Shown here: positions 29,433 to 37,979 of the stretch, piece by piece
Numbering within the stretch: position 1 is the first letter of the stretch
Layout of the letters: each line of letters starts with the position of its first letter
Source: Cronobacter dublinensis subsp. dublinensis LMG 23823
GTDB lineage: Bacteria; Pseudomonadota; Gammaproteobacteria; Enterobacterales; Enterobacteriaceae
NCBI RefSeq assembly: GCF_001277235.1
Contig: NZ_CP012266.1
Location: forward strand, 434,001 to 498,000
Reading direction: 5' to 3'
Length of the DNA stretch: 64,000 nt
Translations under genes and position numbers: made by a program
The notes under the pieces: generated by a model
Databases searched by the model: none
What the model was told of the DNA's origin: nothing
What the model saw: only the letters and a program-made list of their open reading frames with translations

Positions 29433-30404
29433 TTAATGGTCGCGCTGGACTGACATATGCGCAAGCGCAATCAGCGCGTCGCGCCACGGGGAAGGCTGAA
29501 TAATTTCAAGCGCGGCGATAGCTTTGTCGGCTTCTTCTTCGGCCCGGGTGCGTGTCCACGCCAGCGAGCCGCAGGCCGCCATCGTTTCGAGCACCGGATC
29601 CAGCAGATGACGCCCATTGCCTTGCTCAATAGCCTCGCGGATCATCTGCGCCTGCGCAGGCGTGCCGTTATGCATCGCATGCAGTAGCGGAAGCGTTGGT
29701 TTGCCTTCGTTGAGATCGTCGCCCACGTTTTTGCCCAGACGCTCACCGTCAGCGCTGTAGTCCAGCAGATCGTCAATCAGCTGGAAAGCGGTGCCGAGAT
29801 AGCGCCCGTAGTCCTGCAACGCGCGCTCCTGCGCCTCGCTGGCGCCTGCCAGAATGCCGGAACACTGCGCCGCCGCTTCGAAGAGACGCGCGGTTTTGCT
29901 GTAAATCACCCGCATGTAGCTCTCTTCGGTGATATCCGGATCGTTGACGTTCATCAGCTGAAGGACTTCGCCTTCCGCAATGACGTTAACCGCCTCGGAC
30001 ATCACCTCAAGCACTTTCAGCGACCCCAGGCTTGTCATCATCTGAAACGCGCGGGTGTAAATGAAATCTCCCACCAGAACGCTGGCGGCATTGCCAAACG
30101 CGGCATTCGCCGTCGCTTTGCCGCGACGCATGTCGGACTCGTCGACGACATCGTCATGCAGAAGCGTGGCGGTGTGAATAAACTCGATCAGCGCGGCGAT
30201 AGTGACGTGCGCTTTCCCCTCATAACCGAGCGCACGCGCAGCGAGCACCGCAATCATCGGGCGAATGCGTTTGCCACCGCCGCTGACAATGTAATAGCCC
30301 AGCTGATTGATAAGCTGTACGTCGGAATTGAGCTGCTCAAGGATGGTCTCGTTGACACCGGCCATATCTTGCGCGGTTAACTCATTAATTTTTTCTAAAT
30401 TCAT
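29433..30404 (-). CDS. ispB: Octaprenyl diphosphate synthase
   Basis: Trans-prenyltransferase that builds the C40 side chain of ubiquinone and menaquinone. The start MNLEKINEL at 30404 gives 323 residues, as in E. coli; the open frame to 30578 is upstream leader. The first Asp-rich motif DDVVD lies at 84-88 and the second, DDLLD, near 211. The GGGKRIRP segment binds isopentenyl diphosphate. It is divergent from rplU. The product supplies the quinone pathway that UbiT/U/V at 60523-63178 serve under anaerobic conditions. Confidence 0.98.
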   Translation of the reverse strand: MNLEKINELTAQDMAGVNETILEQLNSDVQLINQLGYYIVSGGGKRIRPMIAVLAARALGYEGKAHVTIAALIEFIHTATLLHDDVVDESDMRRGKATANAAFGNAASVLVGDFIYTRAFQMMTSLGSLKVLEVMSEAVNVIAEGEVLQLMNVNDPDITEESYMRVIYSKTARLFEAAAQCSGILAGASEAQERALQDYGRYLGTAFQLIDDLLDYSADGERLGKNVGDDLNEGKPTLPLLHAMHNGTPAQAQMIREAIEQGNGRHLLDPVLETMAACGSLAWTRTRAEEEADKAIAALEIIQPSPWRDALIALAHMSVQRDH

Positions 30405-30561
30405 CGCAAAAGTCTGGCTATCGTCCTGTTTACCACAGTCTGTAAGGGAGAAGGTAAGGATAGTGGATTCTAAATGTAGTACAGATTGTACCGGAAAAAC
30501 GCGGCAGATAAACGTCGCCGTCACGGTTGTGTTTTTTTTCCGCACCGAACAACAAACGGGC

Positions 30562-30590
30562 TTGTCAAAGGCTCGCAATTTGCGTAATAT
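30562..30590 (+). promoter_or_regulatory. Sigma-70 promoter of rplU-rpmA
   Basis: TTGTCA (30562-30567) and TAATAT (30585-30590) are spaced exactly 17 bases and followed by a GC-rich discriminator (TCGCGCCC), typical of stringently controlled ribosomal-protein promoters. It lies 72 bases upstream of the rplU start. Confidence 0.85.
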
Positions 30591-30661
30591 TCGCGCCCTA
30601 TTGTGAATATTTATAGCGCACTCTGATCATGCAAAAGGCGTGCGCGGAAGCGGAGTTCTAT

Positions 30662-30973
30662 ATGTACGCGGTTTTCCAAAGTGGTGGTAAACAACACCGA
30701 GTTAGCGAAGGTCAGACCGTTCGCCTGGAAAAGCTGGACATCGCAACTGGCGAAACTGTTGAGTTCGCTGAAGTTCTGATGATCGCAAACGGTGAAGATG
30801 TCAAAATCGGCGTTCCTTTCGTTGATGGCGGCGTAATCAAAGCTGAAGTTGTTGCTCACGGTCGTGGCGAGAAAGTTAAAATCGTTAAGTTTCGTCGTCG
30901 TAAACACTACCGTAAGCAGCAGGGCCACCGTCAGTGGTTCACTGATGTGAAAATTACTGGCATCAGCGCCTAA
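30662..30973 (+). CDS. rplU: 50S ribosomal protein L21
   Basis: Ribosomal protein L21, 103 residues from MYAVFQSGGKQHRV at 30662 with GGAG upstream; an in-frame extension to 30629 is not conserved. The sequence is nearly identical to E. coli, with the RNA-binding KFRRRKHYRKQQGHRQ segment. First gene of the rplU-rpmA operon. Codon usage is strongly biased (CGT, GGT, AAA), as expected for a highly expressed gene. Confidence 0.98.
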   Translation: MYAVFQSGGKQHRVSEGQTVRLEKLDIATGETVEFAEVLMIANGEDVKIGVPFVDGGVIKAEVVAHGRGEKVKIVKFRRRKHYRKQQGHRQWFTDVKITGISA

Positions 30974-30992
30974 GACCTGAGGAGAGATTTAA

Positions 30993-31250
30993 ATGGCACA
31001 TAAAAAGGCTGGCGGCTCCACACGTAACGGTCGCGATTCAGAAGCTAAACGCCTGGGCGTTAAGCGTTTCGGTGGCGAGTCCGTTCTGGCGGGTAGCATC
31101 ATTGTTCGTCAACGTGGCACCAAATTCCACGCTGGCAACAACGTAGGTTGCGGTCGTGACCACACTCTGTTTGCTAAAGCAGACGGTAAAGTGAAATTTG
31201 AAGTTAAAGGCCCGAACAACCGTAAATACATCAGCATCGTTGCTGAGTAA
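30993..31250 (+). CDS. rpmA: 50S ribosomal protein L27
   Basis: Ribosomal protein L27, 85 residues, with the flexible N-terminus (AHKKAGGSTRNGRDS) that reaches the peptidyl-transferase centre. There is no N-terminal cleavage extension as in Firmicutes. Preceded by GAGGAGA, 19 bases after rplU, followed by a terminator. Confidence 0.98.
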   Translation: MAHKKAGGSTRNGRDSEAKRLGVKRFGGESVLAGSIIVRQRGTKFHAGNNVGCGRDHTLFAKADGKVKFEVKGPNNRKYISIVAE

Positions 31251-31275
31251 GGTTTTCTCGGTCCGGTAACGGATT

Positions 31276-31306
31276 AAAGCCCCGCAACCTGTTGCGGGGC
31301 TTTTTA
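31276..31306 (+). terminator. Rho-independent terminator after rplU-rpmA
   Basis: AAAGCCCCGCAA/TTGCGGGGCTTT stem with a short loop and five T. Some read-through into yhbE-obgE is likely, since those genes follow without an obvious own promoter. Confidence 0.9.
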
Positions 31307-31344
31307 CATTGGAAACCCGGTAATTTTTCTGTAGGGAAACGGGC

Positions 31345-32310
31345 ATGAAGCAGCAGGCCGGCATTGGTATTCTTTTGGCGCTCACGACCGCAATGTGCTG
31401 GGGTGCGCTGCCAATTGCAATGAAGCAGGTACTGGAAGTGATGGAGCCGCCTACAGTGGTGTTTTATCGCTTCCTGATGGCGAGCATCGGGCTTGGGTTG
31501 ATCCTTACTATCAAAGGCCGACTACCGCCGATGGGCCTGTTCCGTAAACCGCGCTGGCTGGTGTTGCTGGCTATCGCGACGGGCGGGTTGTTCGGCAACT
31601 TCATTCTGTTCAGTTCTTCCCTGCAATACCTCAGCCCGACGGCTTCGCAAGTGATAGGCCAACTGTCACCGGTCGGCATGATGGTCGCAAGCGTGCTGAT
31701 CCTTAAAGAAAAGATGCGCGGCACGCAGGTTATCGGGGCAATGATGCTGCTTTGCGGGCTGGTAATGTTTTTCAACACCAGCCTGATTGAGATCTTTACG
31801 CGCCTTACCGATTACACCTGGGGTGTGATTTTCGGGGTAGGGGCTGCGACGGTCTGGGTCAGCTATGGCGTCGCGCAGAAGGTGCTGCTGCGCCGTCTGG
31901 CCTCGCAACAGATCCTCTTTTTGCTGTACACTTTATGTACTATCGCGTTGTTGCCGCTGGCGAAACCGGGCGTGCTGTTCCAGCTCAGCTCATGGCAACT
32001 GGCCTGTCTCATTTTCTGCGGCCTGAACACCCTGGTGGGGTATGGTGCGCTGGCAGAGGCGATGGCGAGATGGCAGGCGGCGCAGGTCAGCGCCATTATT
32101 ACGCTTACCCCACTGTTTACGTTACTGTTTTCAGATTTGTTATCTGTTGCCTGGCCCGATTTCTTCGCCAGACCGATGTTGAACCTGTTGGGTTATCTCG
32201 GTGCGTTTGTCGTGGTTGCGGGTGCGATGTATTCCGCCATTGGTCACCGTCTTTGGGGACGGTGGCGCAAAAACGAAGCGGCAGGAGTACTCCCCCGCTC
32301 GGGCGAATGA
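31345..32310 (+). CDS. yhbE: EamA/DMT-family inner-membrane transporter YhbE
   Basis: Drug/metabolite-transporter superfamily protein of 321 residues with ten predicted transmembrane helices in two EamA repeats (first about 5-145, second about 155-300). Repeat landmarks include TAMCWGALPIAMKQVLE near the N-terminus and ALAEAMARWQAAQVSAI in the second half. The substrate is unknown. It lies between rpmA and obgE, 16 bases before obgE, an arrangement conserved in enterics. Confidence 0.94.
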   Translation: MKQQAGIGILLALTTAMCWGALPIAMKQVLEVMEPPTVVFYRFLMASIGLGLILTIKGRLPPMGLFRKPRWLVLLAIATGGLFGNFILFSSSLQYLSPTASQVIGQLSPVGMMVASVLILKEKMRGTQVIGAMMLLCGLVMFFNTSLIEIFTRLTDYTWGVIFGVGAATVWVSYGVAQKVLLRRLASQQILFLLYTLCTIALLPLAKPGVLFQLSSWQLACLIFCGLNTLVGYGALAEAMARWQAAQVSAIITLTPLFTLLFSDLLSVAWPDFFARPMLNLLGYLGAFVVVAGAMYSAIGHRLWGRWRKNEAAGVLPRSGE

Positions 32311-32326
32311 ATTACGGAGAAGTAAA

Positions 32327-33499
32327 ATGAAGTTTGTTGATGAAGCTGCGATCCTGGTCGTGGCGGGTGATGGCGGTAACGGCTGCGTAAGCTTCCGTCG
32401 TGAGAAATACATTCCGAAAGGCGGCCCGGACGGCGGTGACGGCGGTGACGGCGGTGACGTCTGGCTTGAAGCCGATGAAAACCTTAACACCCTTATCGAT
32501 TACCGCTTTGAGAAGTCCTTCCGCGCCGAACGTGGTCAGAACGGCCAGAGCCGCGACTGTACCGGTAAACGCGGCAAAGATGTGACGGTCAAAGTGCCGG
32601 TCGGGACGCGCGTTATCGATCAGGGAACGGGCGAAACAATGGGCGACATGACCAAACACGGTCAGCGCCTGATGGTCGCCAAAGGCGGCTGGCACGGCCT
32701 GGGCAATACCCGCTTCAAATCGTCCGTTAACCGTACGCCGCGCCAGAAAACCATGGGCACGCCGGGCGAGAAACGTGATCTGCAGCTGGAACTGATGCTG
32801 CTGGCAGACGTCGGGATGCTCGGTATGCCGAACGCCGGTAAATCCACCTTTATTCGCGCGGTCTCCGCCGCGAAGCCGAAAGTGGCGGATTATCCGTTTA
32901 CCACGCTGGTGCCAAGCCTTGGCGTCGTGCGTATGGATAACGAAAAAAGCTTTGTGGTTGCCGATATCCCCGGTCTTATTGAAGGCGCGGCGGAAGGCGC
33001 GGGCCTCGGTATTCGCTTCCTGAAACACCTTGAGCGTTGCCGCGTACTGCTGCACCTGATCGACCTCGATCCGATCGACGGCTCCGATCCGGCGGAAAAC
33101 GCCCGTATCATTGTGGGCGAGCTTGAGAAATACAGCGAGAAGCTGGCGTCTAAGCCGCGCTGGCTGGTCTTCAATAAAATCGACCTGCTGGATCGCGCTG
33201 TTGCCGAAGAGAAAGCGAAAGCCATCGCCGAAGCGCTGGGCTGGGGCGATAAATATTATCTGATCTCTGCCGCCAGCCAGATAGGCGTGAAAGATCTGTG
33301 CTGGGACGTGATGCACTTCATCATCGAAAACCCGATTGTTCACGAAGACGACGCGAAGCAGCCTGAAAAAGTCGAGTTTATGTGGGATGACTATCATCGC
33401 CAGCAACTCGAAGAGATGGAGGCGGAAGCCGAAGAAGAGTGGGATGACGACTGGGACGAGGATGACGACGAAGGCGTCGAAATCGTTTATCAGCGTTAA
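32327..33499 (+). CDS. obgE: Obg-family GTPase ObgE/CgtA
   Basis: Essential GTPase of 50S assembly that also responds to ppGpp. The start MKFVDEAAILV at 32327 has GGAG eight bases upstream and gives 390 residues; the longer ORF overlaps yhbE. Domains: the glycine-rich Obg fold (1-158) with GGDGGDGGDV, the G domain with G1 GMPNAGKST (166-174), DIPGLIEGA and NKIDLLD, and a C-terminal very acidic tail (EEEWDDDWDEDDDEG) known to affect ribosome binding. Followed by a bidirectional terminator. Confidence 0.98.
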   Translation: MKFVDEAAILVVAGDGGNGCVSFRREKYIPKGGPDGGDGGDGGDVWLEADENLNTLIDYRFEKSFRAERGQNGQSRDCTGKRGKDVTVKVPVGTRVIDQGTGETMGDMTKHGQRLMVAKGGWHGLGNTRFKSSVNRTPRQKTMGTPGEKRDLQLELMLLADVGMLGMPNAGKSTFIRAVSAAKPKVADYPFTTLVPSLGVVRMDNEKSFVVADIPGLIEGAAEGAGLGIRFLKHLERCRVLLHLIDLDPIDGSDPAENARIIVGELEKYSEKLASKPRWLVFNKIDLLDRAVAEEKAKAIAEALGWGDKYYLISAASQIGVKDLCWDVMHFIIENPIVHEDDAKQPEKVEFMWDDYHRQQLEEMEAEAEEEWDDDWDEDDDEGVEIVYQR

Positions 33500-33504
33500 C
33501 AGAA

Positions 33505-33528
33505 AAGGCCGGGAAACCGGCCTTTTTT
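33505..33528. terminator. Bidirectional terminator between obgE and pmrB
   Basis: AAAAGGCCGG-gaaa-CCGGCCTTTT: a GNRA-type loop on a GC stem flanked by A and T runs, so it can stop transcription from obgE (plus) and from pmrB (minus). Confidence 0.9.
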
Positions 33529-33561
33529 ATTGGCTTTTCTGCATCTCTCAAGGCGGGTTTA

Positions 33562-34623
33562 TTACTGGTTAATCGCCTCCGGCAGCCAGCATGACGCCGC
33601 CAGGCCGCCATTCGGGCCATCTTCCAGGATTAACCTGCCGCGATGCAGATGCACGATACGCTGCACGATGCTGAGCCCGAGACCGCTGCCGCCATAACGC
33701 TGATCCAGCCGCCGGAAGGGTTCAGCGATCGCCTGACGCTGCGCCTCAGGAATGCCCGGCCCTTCATCTATAACGCTCAGACGACTGCCGTCAGCATCAG
33801 ACGCCAGCTCAACGACGATACGGCTGTTTTCGGGACTGTAACGCGAGGCGTTTTCCAGGAGGTTGCGAAGCATAAGGCGCAGCAGCACCGCATCGCCCTG
33901 AACATCCAGCGATGTCTCATCAGCAGGCCAGACGATATGCTGCCCGCGCTGTTCCGCCAGTTCATCAAGTTCACTGCGCAGCGGGGCAATAATATCGCCA
34001 CACCAGCGCAGCGTCTCATAGTGGCCACTCGCCAGCGCCTGACCGGCGCGCGACAGCATCAGCAATTGCTCAACGGTATGCATCAGCCGATCGATGCGGG
34101 CGAGGAGCGGTTTGGCCTGCGCGATGCCGGACTGTTCCATCAGCTCCAGATGCAGCCGGATGCCCGCGAGCGGCGTGCGTAGCTCATGCGCGGCATCGGC
34201 GGTAAATAAGCGCTCCTGCTGGATGGTGTGGTCGAGACGTGAAAAGAGCTGATTAAGCGACAGCGTGACCGCGCTTATCTCTTCCAGTGCCGAATCGACC
34301 GGAACCGGGGAGAGGTTGTCGGCCGAACGGTTAGCCAGCGTGTGGCTGAGCTGGCTGAGGGGGCGTGTGATCCACGTGACCGCCCAGAAAGAGAAAAAGA
34401 GAGTAAACCCGACCATTACCAGAGAAGGCACCAGCAAAGAGGCAATCGCCTCGCGGATTTCCTTTTCGACATGCAGGGTGCGGGATTTCGCCGACAGCGT
34501 TTCATTTACCAGAAAGCTTATCTGCTCGCGGCTTTCATGCCAGAGCCAGACAACGCTTACCAACTGGCAGAAGAGAAGAATGAGCGCCAGCATCAGCATC
34601 AGCCGACGGCGCATGCTGTTCAT
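33562..34623 (-). CDS. pmrB: Sensor histidine kinase PmrB (BasS)
   Basis: Two-component sensor of 353 residues. Two membrane helices (about 8-28 and 62-84) enclose a short periplasmic loop of about 33 residues. This loop keeps both ExxE motifs (Glu30-Glu33 and Glu55-Glu58) that bind Fe3+ and Al3+ in Salmonella PmrB. It also keeps the flanking WLWHES, EIREA and SLLVPS segments. HAMP follows, then HisKA with His146 in AHELRTPL, and the ATPase with NLLENASRYSP and DEGPGIP. It likely phosphorylates PmrA, overlapping by four bases, to control LPS modification genes and polymyxin tolerance. QseC-like kinases are an alternative, but the ExxE loop argues for PmrB. Confidence 0.85.
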   Translation of the reverse strand: MNSMRRRLMLMLALILLFCQLVSVVWLWHESREQISFLVNETLSAKSRTLHVEKEIREAIASLLVPSLVMVGFTLFFSFWAVTWITRPLSQLSHTLANRSADNLSPVPVDSALEEISAVTLSLNQLFSRLDHTIQQERLFTADAAHELRTPLAGIRLHLELMEQSGIAQAKPLLARIDRLMHTVEQLLMLSRAGQALASGHYETLRWCGDIIAPLRSELDELAEQRGQHIVWPADETSLDVQGDAVLLRLMLRNLLENASRYSPENSRIVVELASDADGSRLSVIDEGPGIPEAQRQAIAEPFRRLDQRYGGSGLGLSIVQRIVHLHRGRLILEDGPNGGLAASCWLPEAINQ

Positions 34624-35282
34624 GACGGGCGCTCCAGCCGGTAGCCCACGCCGCGGACGGTGCGGATGCGGGTTTTGCCGAGCTTACGACGAAGGTTATG
34701 AATATGCACTTCAAGCGTGTTAGAGCTGGGATCGTCCTGCCAGCTGTAGATATCCTGCTGTAAGGTTTCGCGATGCACCGTCTGGTCGATACGCATCATC
34801 AAACGCGTTAACAGCGCGAACTCTTTTGGCGTCACTTCCACGGGCTGGCCCTGCAGCAACACCTGCTGGGTTTGCAGGTTAAGCGTGATGTCGTCGTGCT
34901 GAAGCAAATTATCACTGTGGCCCTGATAGCGGCGGATCAGCGCGCGGACGCGAGCGTGAAGCTCTGCTACGGCAAAGGGCTTGACCAGATAGTCGTCGGC
35001 ACCCGCATCAAGGCCGCTCACGCGGTCTTCAAGCGCATCGCGCGCGGTGAGGATAAGTACCGGCGTGCTGACGCCGCTGCGGCGCCACTGGCTCAACAGC
35101 GTCGCGCCGTCTTTATCGGGCAGGCCTAAATCGAGGATAACCAGACTGTATTCGCCGCTCTGGAGCAGGGCGTCGCCCTGCGCTGCGCTGCCGGCGCAGT
35201 CCAGCGCATAGCCCTCGTTGCCGAGCGCTATCGCCAGCCCTTCCTGTAACAGCAGATCATCTTCGACTATCAGTAGCTTCAT
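34620..35282 (-). CDS. pmrA: Response regulator PmrA (BasR)
   Basis: OmpR-family response regulator of 220 residues: receiver domain with Asp51 in LVILDLGLPDKDG and the KPF switch lysine, then a winged-helix DNA-binding domain ending NTLEVHIHNLRRKLGKTRIRTVRGVGY, nearly identical to E. coli BasR at the recognition helix. It should bind CTTAAK repeats upstream of genes such as eptA and arnB. It begins two bases after dacB and overlaps pmrB, so dacB-pmrA-pmrB form one operon. No eptA (pmrC) is linked, unlike E. coli. Confidence 0.87.
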   Translation of the reverse strand: MKLLIVEDDLLLQEGLAIALGNEGYALDCAGSAAQGDALLQSGEYSLVILDLGLPDKDGATLLSQWRRSGVSTPVLILTARDALEDRVSGLDAGADDYLVKPFAVAELHARVRALIRRYQGHSDNLLQHDDITLNLQTQQVLLQGQPVEVTPKEFALLTRLMMRIDQTVHRETLQQDIYSWQDDPSSNTLEVHIHNLRRKLGKTRIRTVRGVGYRLERPS

Positions 35283-35284
35283 TG

Positions 35285-36718
35285 TTAATTATTCTGGTAA
35301 AGGTCGCGGTAAAGCCGGCTTTCAAAGCGTACCAGCGGAATACGGCGGTTGCGCTGGTCGGCTGGCTCTACGGCGTAGCCGGAAAGATACTGAACAAACG
35401 CCATGCGTTGTCCGCTGGACGTGGTTATAAAGCCCGCCAGATTATATACCCCCTGCAACGAGCCGGTTTTGGCTGACACTTTACCGTCGACGCCCGCCTC
35501 ATGCAGGCCAGCGCGATAGAGCAGCGAGCCGTCGTGCCCCGCAAGCGGCAGCATGGAGATAAAATTAAGCTGGCTGTCGTTGCGGGCGATGTACTGCAAC
35601 ACCTGCATCATGGTCGCGGGCGCTATCAGATTATGGCGCGAGAGGCCGGAACCATCCACCACGATAGTATTGCCTAAATCGACCCCGGCTTTCTGGCGCA
35701 GGATCTGGCGAACCGCATCGGCACCCGCGCGCCATGTGCCGGGCACGCCGTAAAAGTTACGACCAATGGTGCGAAACACCGTGTCGGCAATCATGTTGTC
35801 GGATTTCTTAAGCATCACGCGCAGGAGATCGTGCAGCGGCGGCGACTGGCGGCTGGCGATGACCGTGCCTGGCTCGTTGGGTTGCGTCTGGCGCAGCAGC
35901 GTGCCGCTGTAGGTGATGCCCGCTTGTTTAAGCTCCGCTTTGAGTATGGCGCCGGCATAACCCGCGCCGTCCTGGATTGCGAAAGCCAGTGGTAAAGGGT
36001 CGGCGCGCTGCGTCATACAGCCCGTCAGCGTGTAGCGGTTAAGATCTCCCGTCACGACGTCAAGCTCGCAATACTGGGCTTCTGAAGAGCCGCGCGGCAG
36101 GGTTTTCACCTGGCTGTAGACGTTTACAGGGTAGTAAGAGGCGATGCGCACGAAAGCCGGTTCGCCCGCCTGCTGCGCGCTATAGAGCGACACGGAAAAA
36201 CAGTTGCGGTCAACGATGGCTGCGGAGGGCGGCGCGCTGAAGCACTGGGTCATGTCGTTCCACGGCCAGCCCGGCGCTTTGTCGTGGCTGGCGAAGGCGG
36301 AAGTGTCGATCAGCACGTTTCCTTTTATTTGCTGAACGCCCGCTTTTTTTAACGTCGCCACCATATTGTGCATATCCTGGCGCTTGAAGGTAGGATCACC
36401 CGTGAAGCGCGCGGTAAGATCGCCGTCAAGCACGCCGTCCCGCACCGCGCCGCGGCTTTCAAGCGTCGTGGTGAAGCGGTAATCGGGGCCGAGCTGCAAT
36501 AGCGCAGCCAGTGCCGTGATCACTTTTTGCGTACTGGCGGGCAACGCCATCTGCTGGCTGTGAAAATCAATCTCAGGGGAGCTGGCTCCGACTTTTTGCA
36601 CCATCAGGGCGAGATTCGCGCCGGCGGGTAACTGATTGATATACTCTTCGACATTGGCGGCACTGGCATTCAGGGCTACACTGGTGGTCAATCCGACAGC
36701 AAATCTGGAAAATCGCAT
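35285..36718 (-). CDS. dacB: D-alanyl-D-alanine carboxypeptidase/endopeptidase PBP4
   Basis: Class C low-molecular-weight PBP in the periplasm; it trims D-Ala and cleaves peptide cross-links. It has 477 residues with a signal peptide ending ASA|AN (residue 20). The three penicillin-binding motifs are present: S62-x-x-K65 (PASTQK), SDN near 306, and KTG near 417 (AKTGSLQG). The insertion between the first and second motifs is typical of PBP4. It is divergent from greA and followed directly by pmrAB, linking wall remodelling to the PmrAB envelope response. Confidence 0.97.
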   Translation of the reverse strand: MRFSRFAVGLTTSVALNASAANVEEYINQLPAGANLALMVQKVGASSPEIDFHSQQMALPASTQKVITALAALLQLGPDYRFTTTLESRGAVRDGVLDGDLTARFTGDPTFKRQDMHNMVATLKKAGVQQIKGNVLIDTSAFASHDKAPGWPWNDMTQCFSAPPSAAIVDRNCFSVSLYSAQQAGEPAFVRIASYYPVNVYSQVKTLPRGSSEAQYCELDVVTGDLNRYTLTGCMTQRADPLPLAFAIQDGAGYAGAILKAELKQAGITYSGTLLRQTQPNEPGTVIASRQSPPLHDLLRVMLKKSDNMIADTVFRTIGRNFYGVPGTWRAGADAVRQILRQKAGVDLGNTIVVDGSGLSRHNLIAPATMMQVLQYIARNDSQLNFISMLPLAGHDGSLLYRAGLHEAGVDGKVSAKTGSLQGVYNLAGFITTSSGQRMAFVQYLSGYAVEPADQRNRRIPLVRFESRLYRDLYQNN

Positions 36719-36793
36719 AATCTCGCGGTAACAGCTGGAAACGTGCCGTCATACTAAGGCGCATCACCCTGCAAAGTAAACGATGACCCTTCG

Positions 36794-36821
36794 GGAACTT
36801 CAGGGTAAAATACGTATCAAA
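36794..36821 (+). promoter_or_regulatory. Sigma-E promoter of greA
   Basis: GGAACTT (36794-36800), 16-base spacer, TCAAA (36817-36821): a close match to sigma-E promoters. E. coli greA is known to have a sigma-E promoter as well as a sigma-70 one. The predicted start near 36827 leads directly into the attenuator hairpin. Confidence 0.75.
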
Positions 36822-36826
36822 TTGCA

Positions 36827-36872
36827 AAATCGTTCCTGACCTGGGGCTTCGTCTCCGGGTCAGTTTTCTTTT
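36827..36872 (+). ncRNA. graL: greA leader attenuator / GraL-like short RNA
   Basis: A hairpin GACC-tgGGG-cttcgt-CTC-cgGGTC at 36838-36861 followed by a T-rich run (AGTTTTCTTTTG) lies about 100 bases upstream of the greA start. In E. coli most greA transcripts stop at such a leader terminator and give the 40-50 nt GraL RNAs. The promoter-to-terminator distance here (about 45 nt) fits. The 5' end is taken from the predicted sigma-E promoter. Confidence 0.65.
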
Positions 36873-36965
36873 GTTTGCCGTCCGGGACTGAAAGGTCCTC
36901 CGGGCTGGCGTGCAGCCGGAGCGGGCTGTGAACCGTTCTTAACAGGACAGTGAGAGGTATAACAA

Positions 36966-37442
36966 ATGCAACCTATTCCGATGACCTTACGTGGCGCTGA
37001 GAAATTACGCGAAGAGCTGGATTTTCTGAAATCCGTGCGTCGCCCGCAAATCATCGCCGCTATCGCCGAAGCCCGCGAGCACGGCGATCTGAAAGAGAAC
37101 GCGGAGTACCATGCCGCTCGTGAGCAGCAGGGGTTCTGCGAAGGGCGTATTAAGGATATCGAAGCTAAACTTTCGAATGCCCAGGTGATTGATATCACCA
37201 AAATGCCGAATAATGGCCGCGTGATTTTTGGCTCCACCGTCACGGTGTTGAATCTGGATACCGACGAAGAGCTGACGTACCGCATCGTTGGCGACGACGA
37301 AGCGGATTTCAAACAGAATCTTATTTCTGTGAACTCGCCTATCGCGCGCGGTCTGGTGGGCAAAGAGCTGGACGACGTGGTGACGATTAACACCCCGGGC
37401 GGCCAGGTCGAATTTGAAATCATCAAAGTCGATTATCTTTAA
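36966..37442 (+). CDS. greA: Transcript cleavage factor GreA
   Basis: Rescues backtracked RNA polymerase by stimulating cleavage of the nascent RNA in the secondary channel. It has 158 residues: the N-terminal coiled coil with the acidic tip (Asp41 and Glu44 in the GDLKENAEYHAA segment) and a C-terminal FKBP-like domain (VGKELDDVVTINTPGG). GAGAGG lies eight bases upstream of the ATG. Single gene, with its own long leader. Confidence 0.98.
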   Translation: MQPIPMTLRGAEKLREELDFLKSVRRPQIIAAIAEAREHGDLKENAEYHAAREQQGFCEGRIKDIEAKLSNAQVIDITKMPNNGRVIFGSTVTVLNLDTDEELTYRIVGDDEADFKQNLISVNSPIARGLVGKELDDVVTINTPGGQVEFEIIKVDYL

Positions 37443-37561
37443 CGCCTGCCGCTGAACGGCTATTTTTGCAGTATGAGGCGCGTCTGCCGGGCGGATTTGC
37501 TGAACAGCGCATTCCTCTTCAACCCGCATGACACCCGTGCCGTTCAGTTTGTAAAGAAAGG

Positions 37562-37586
37562 AAAAAGGCCGCAAAGCGGCCTTTTA
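37562..37586. terminator. Bidirectional terminator between greA and yhbY
   Basis: AAAAAGGCCGC-aaa-GCGGCCTTTT, with A and T runs on either side; it serves convergent greA (plus) and yhbY (minus). Confidence 0.88.
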
Positions 37587-37662
37587 TCAACAAACGGAGC
37601 GTGGCATTTTGCACCCTTGCCTGTAGCTTACGATTTCTGCGATCGCTCGCAGAACCCACAGC

Positions 37663-37956
37663 TTAGCGAGGCAGCGAAATTTTACGTTCCTTTGACGGGC
37701 GGTAGAGCACCAGCGTTTTCCCGATGACCTGTACGTTACAGGCGCCGGTTTCACGCACGATGGCATCCACAATCAGGGTCTTAGTTTCGCGTTCTTCAGT
37801 GGCGATCTTCACCTTGATTAACTCATGGTGCTCAAGCGCTTGCTCAATCTCGGCCAGTACCCCTTCGGTCAAACCATTGTTGCCAAGCATAACCACCGGC
37901 TTGAGCGGATGGGCGAGACCTTTCAGGTGCTGTTTTTGTTTAGTACTCAGATTCAT
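37663..37956 (-). CDS. yhbY: CRM-domain RNA-binding protein YhbY
   Basis: Small CRM-domain protein of 97 residues that associates with pre-50S ribosomal particles in E. coli. The GNNGLTEGVLAEIEQALEHHELIKVKI segment carries the GxxG RNA-binding loop of the fold. Convergent with greA and divergent from rlmE. Length and sequence match E. coli YhbY. Confidence 0.96.
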   Translation of the reverse strand: MNLSTKQKQHLKGLAHPLKPVVMLGNNGLTEGVLAEIEQALEHHELIKVKIATEERETKTLIVDAIVRETGACNVQVIGKTLVLYRPSKERKISLPR

Positions 37957-37979
37957 CGTATTTTTTGCTTACGTTGGGA

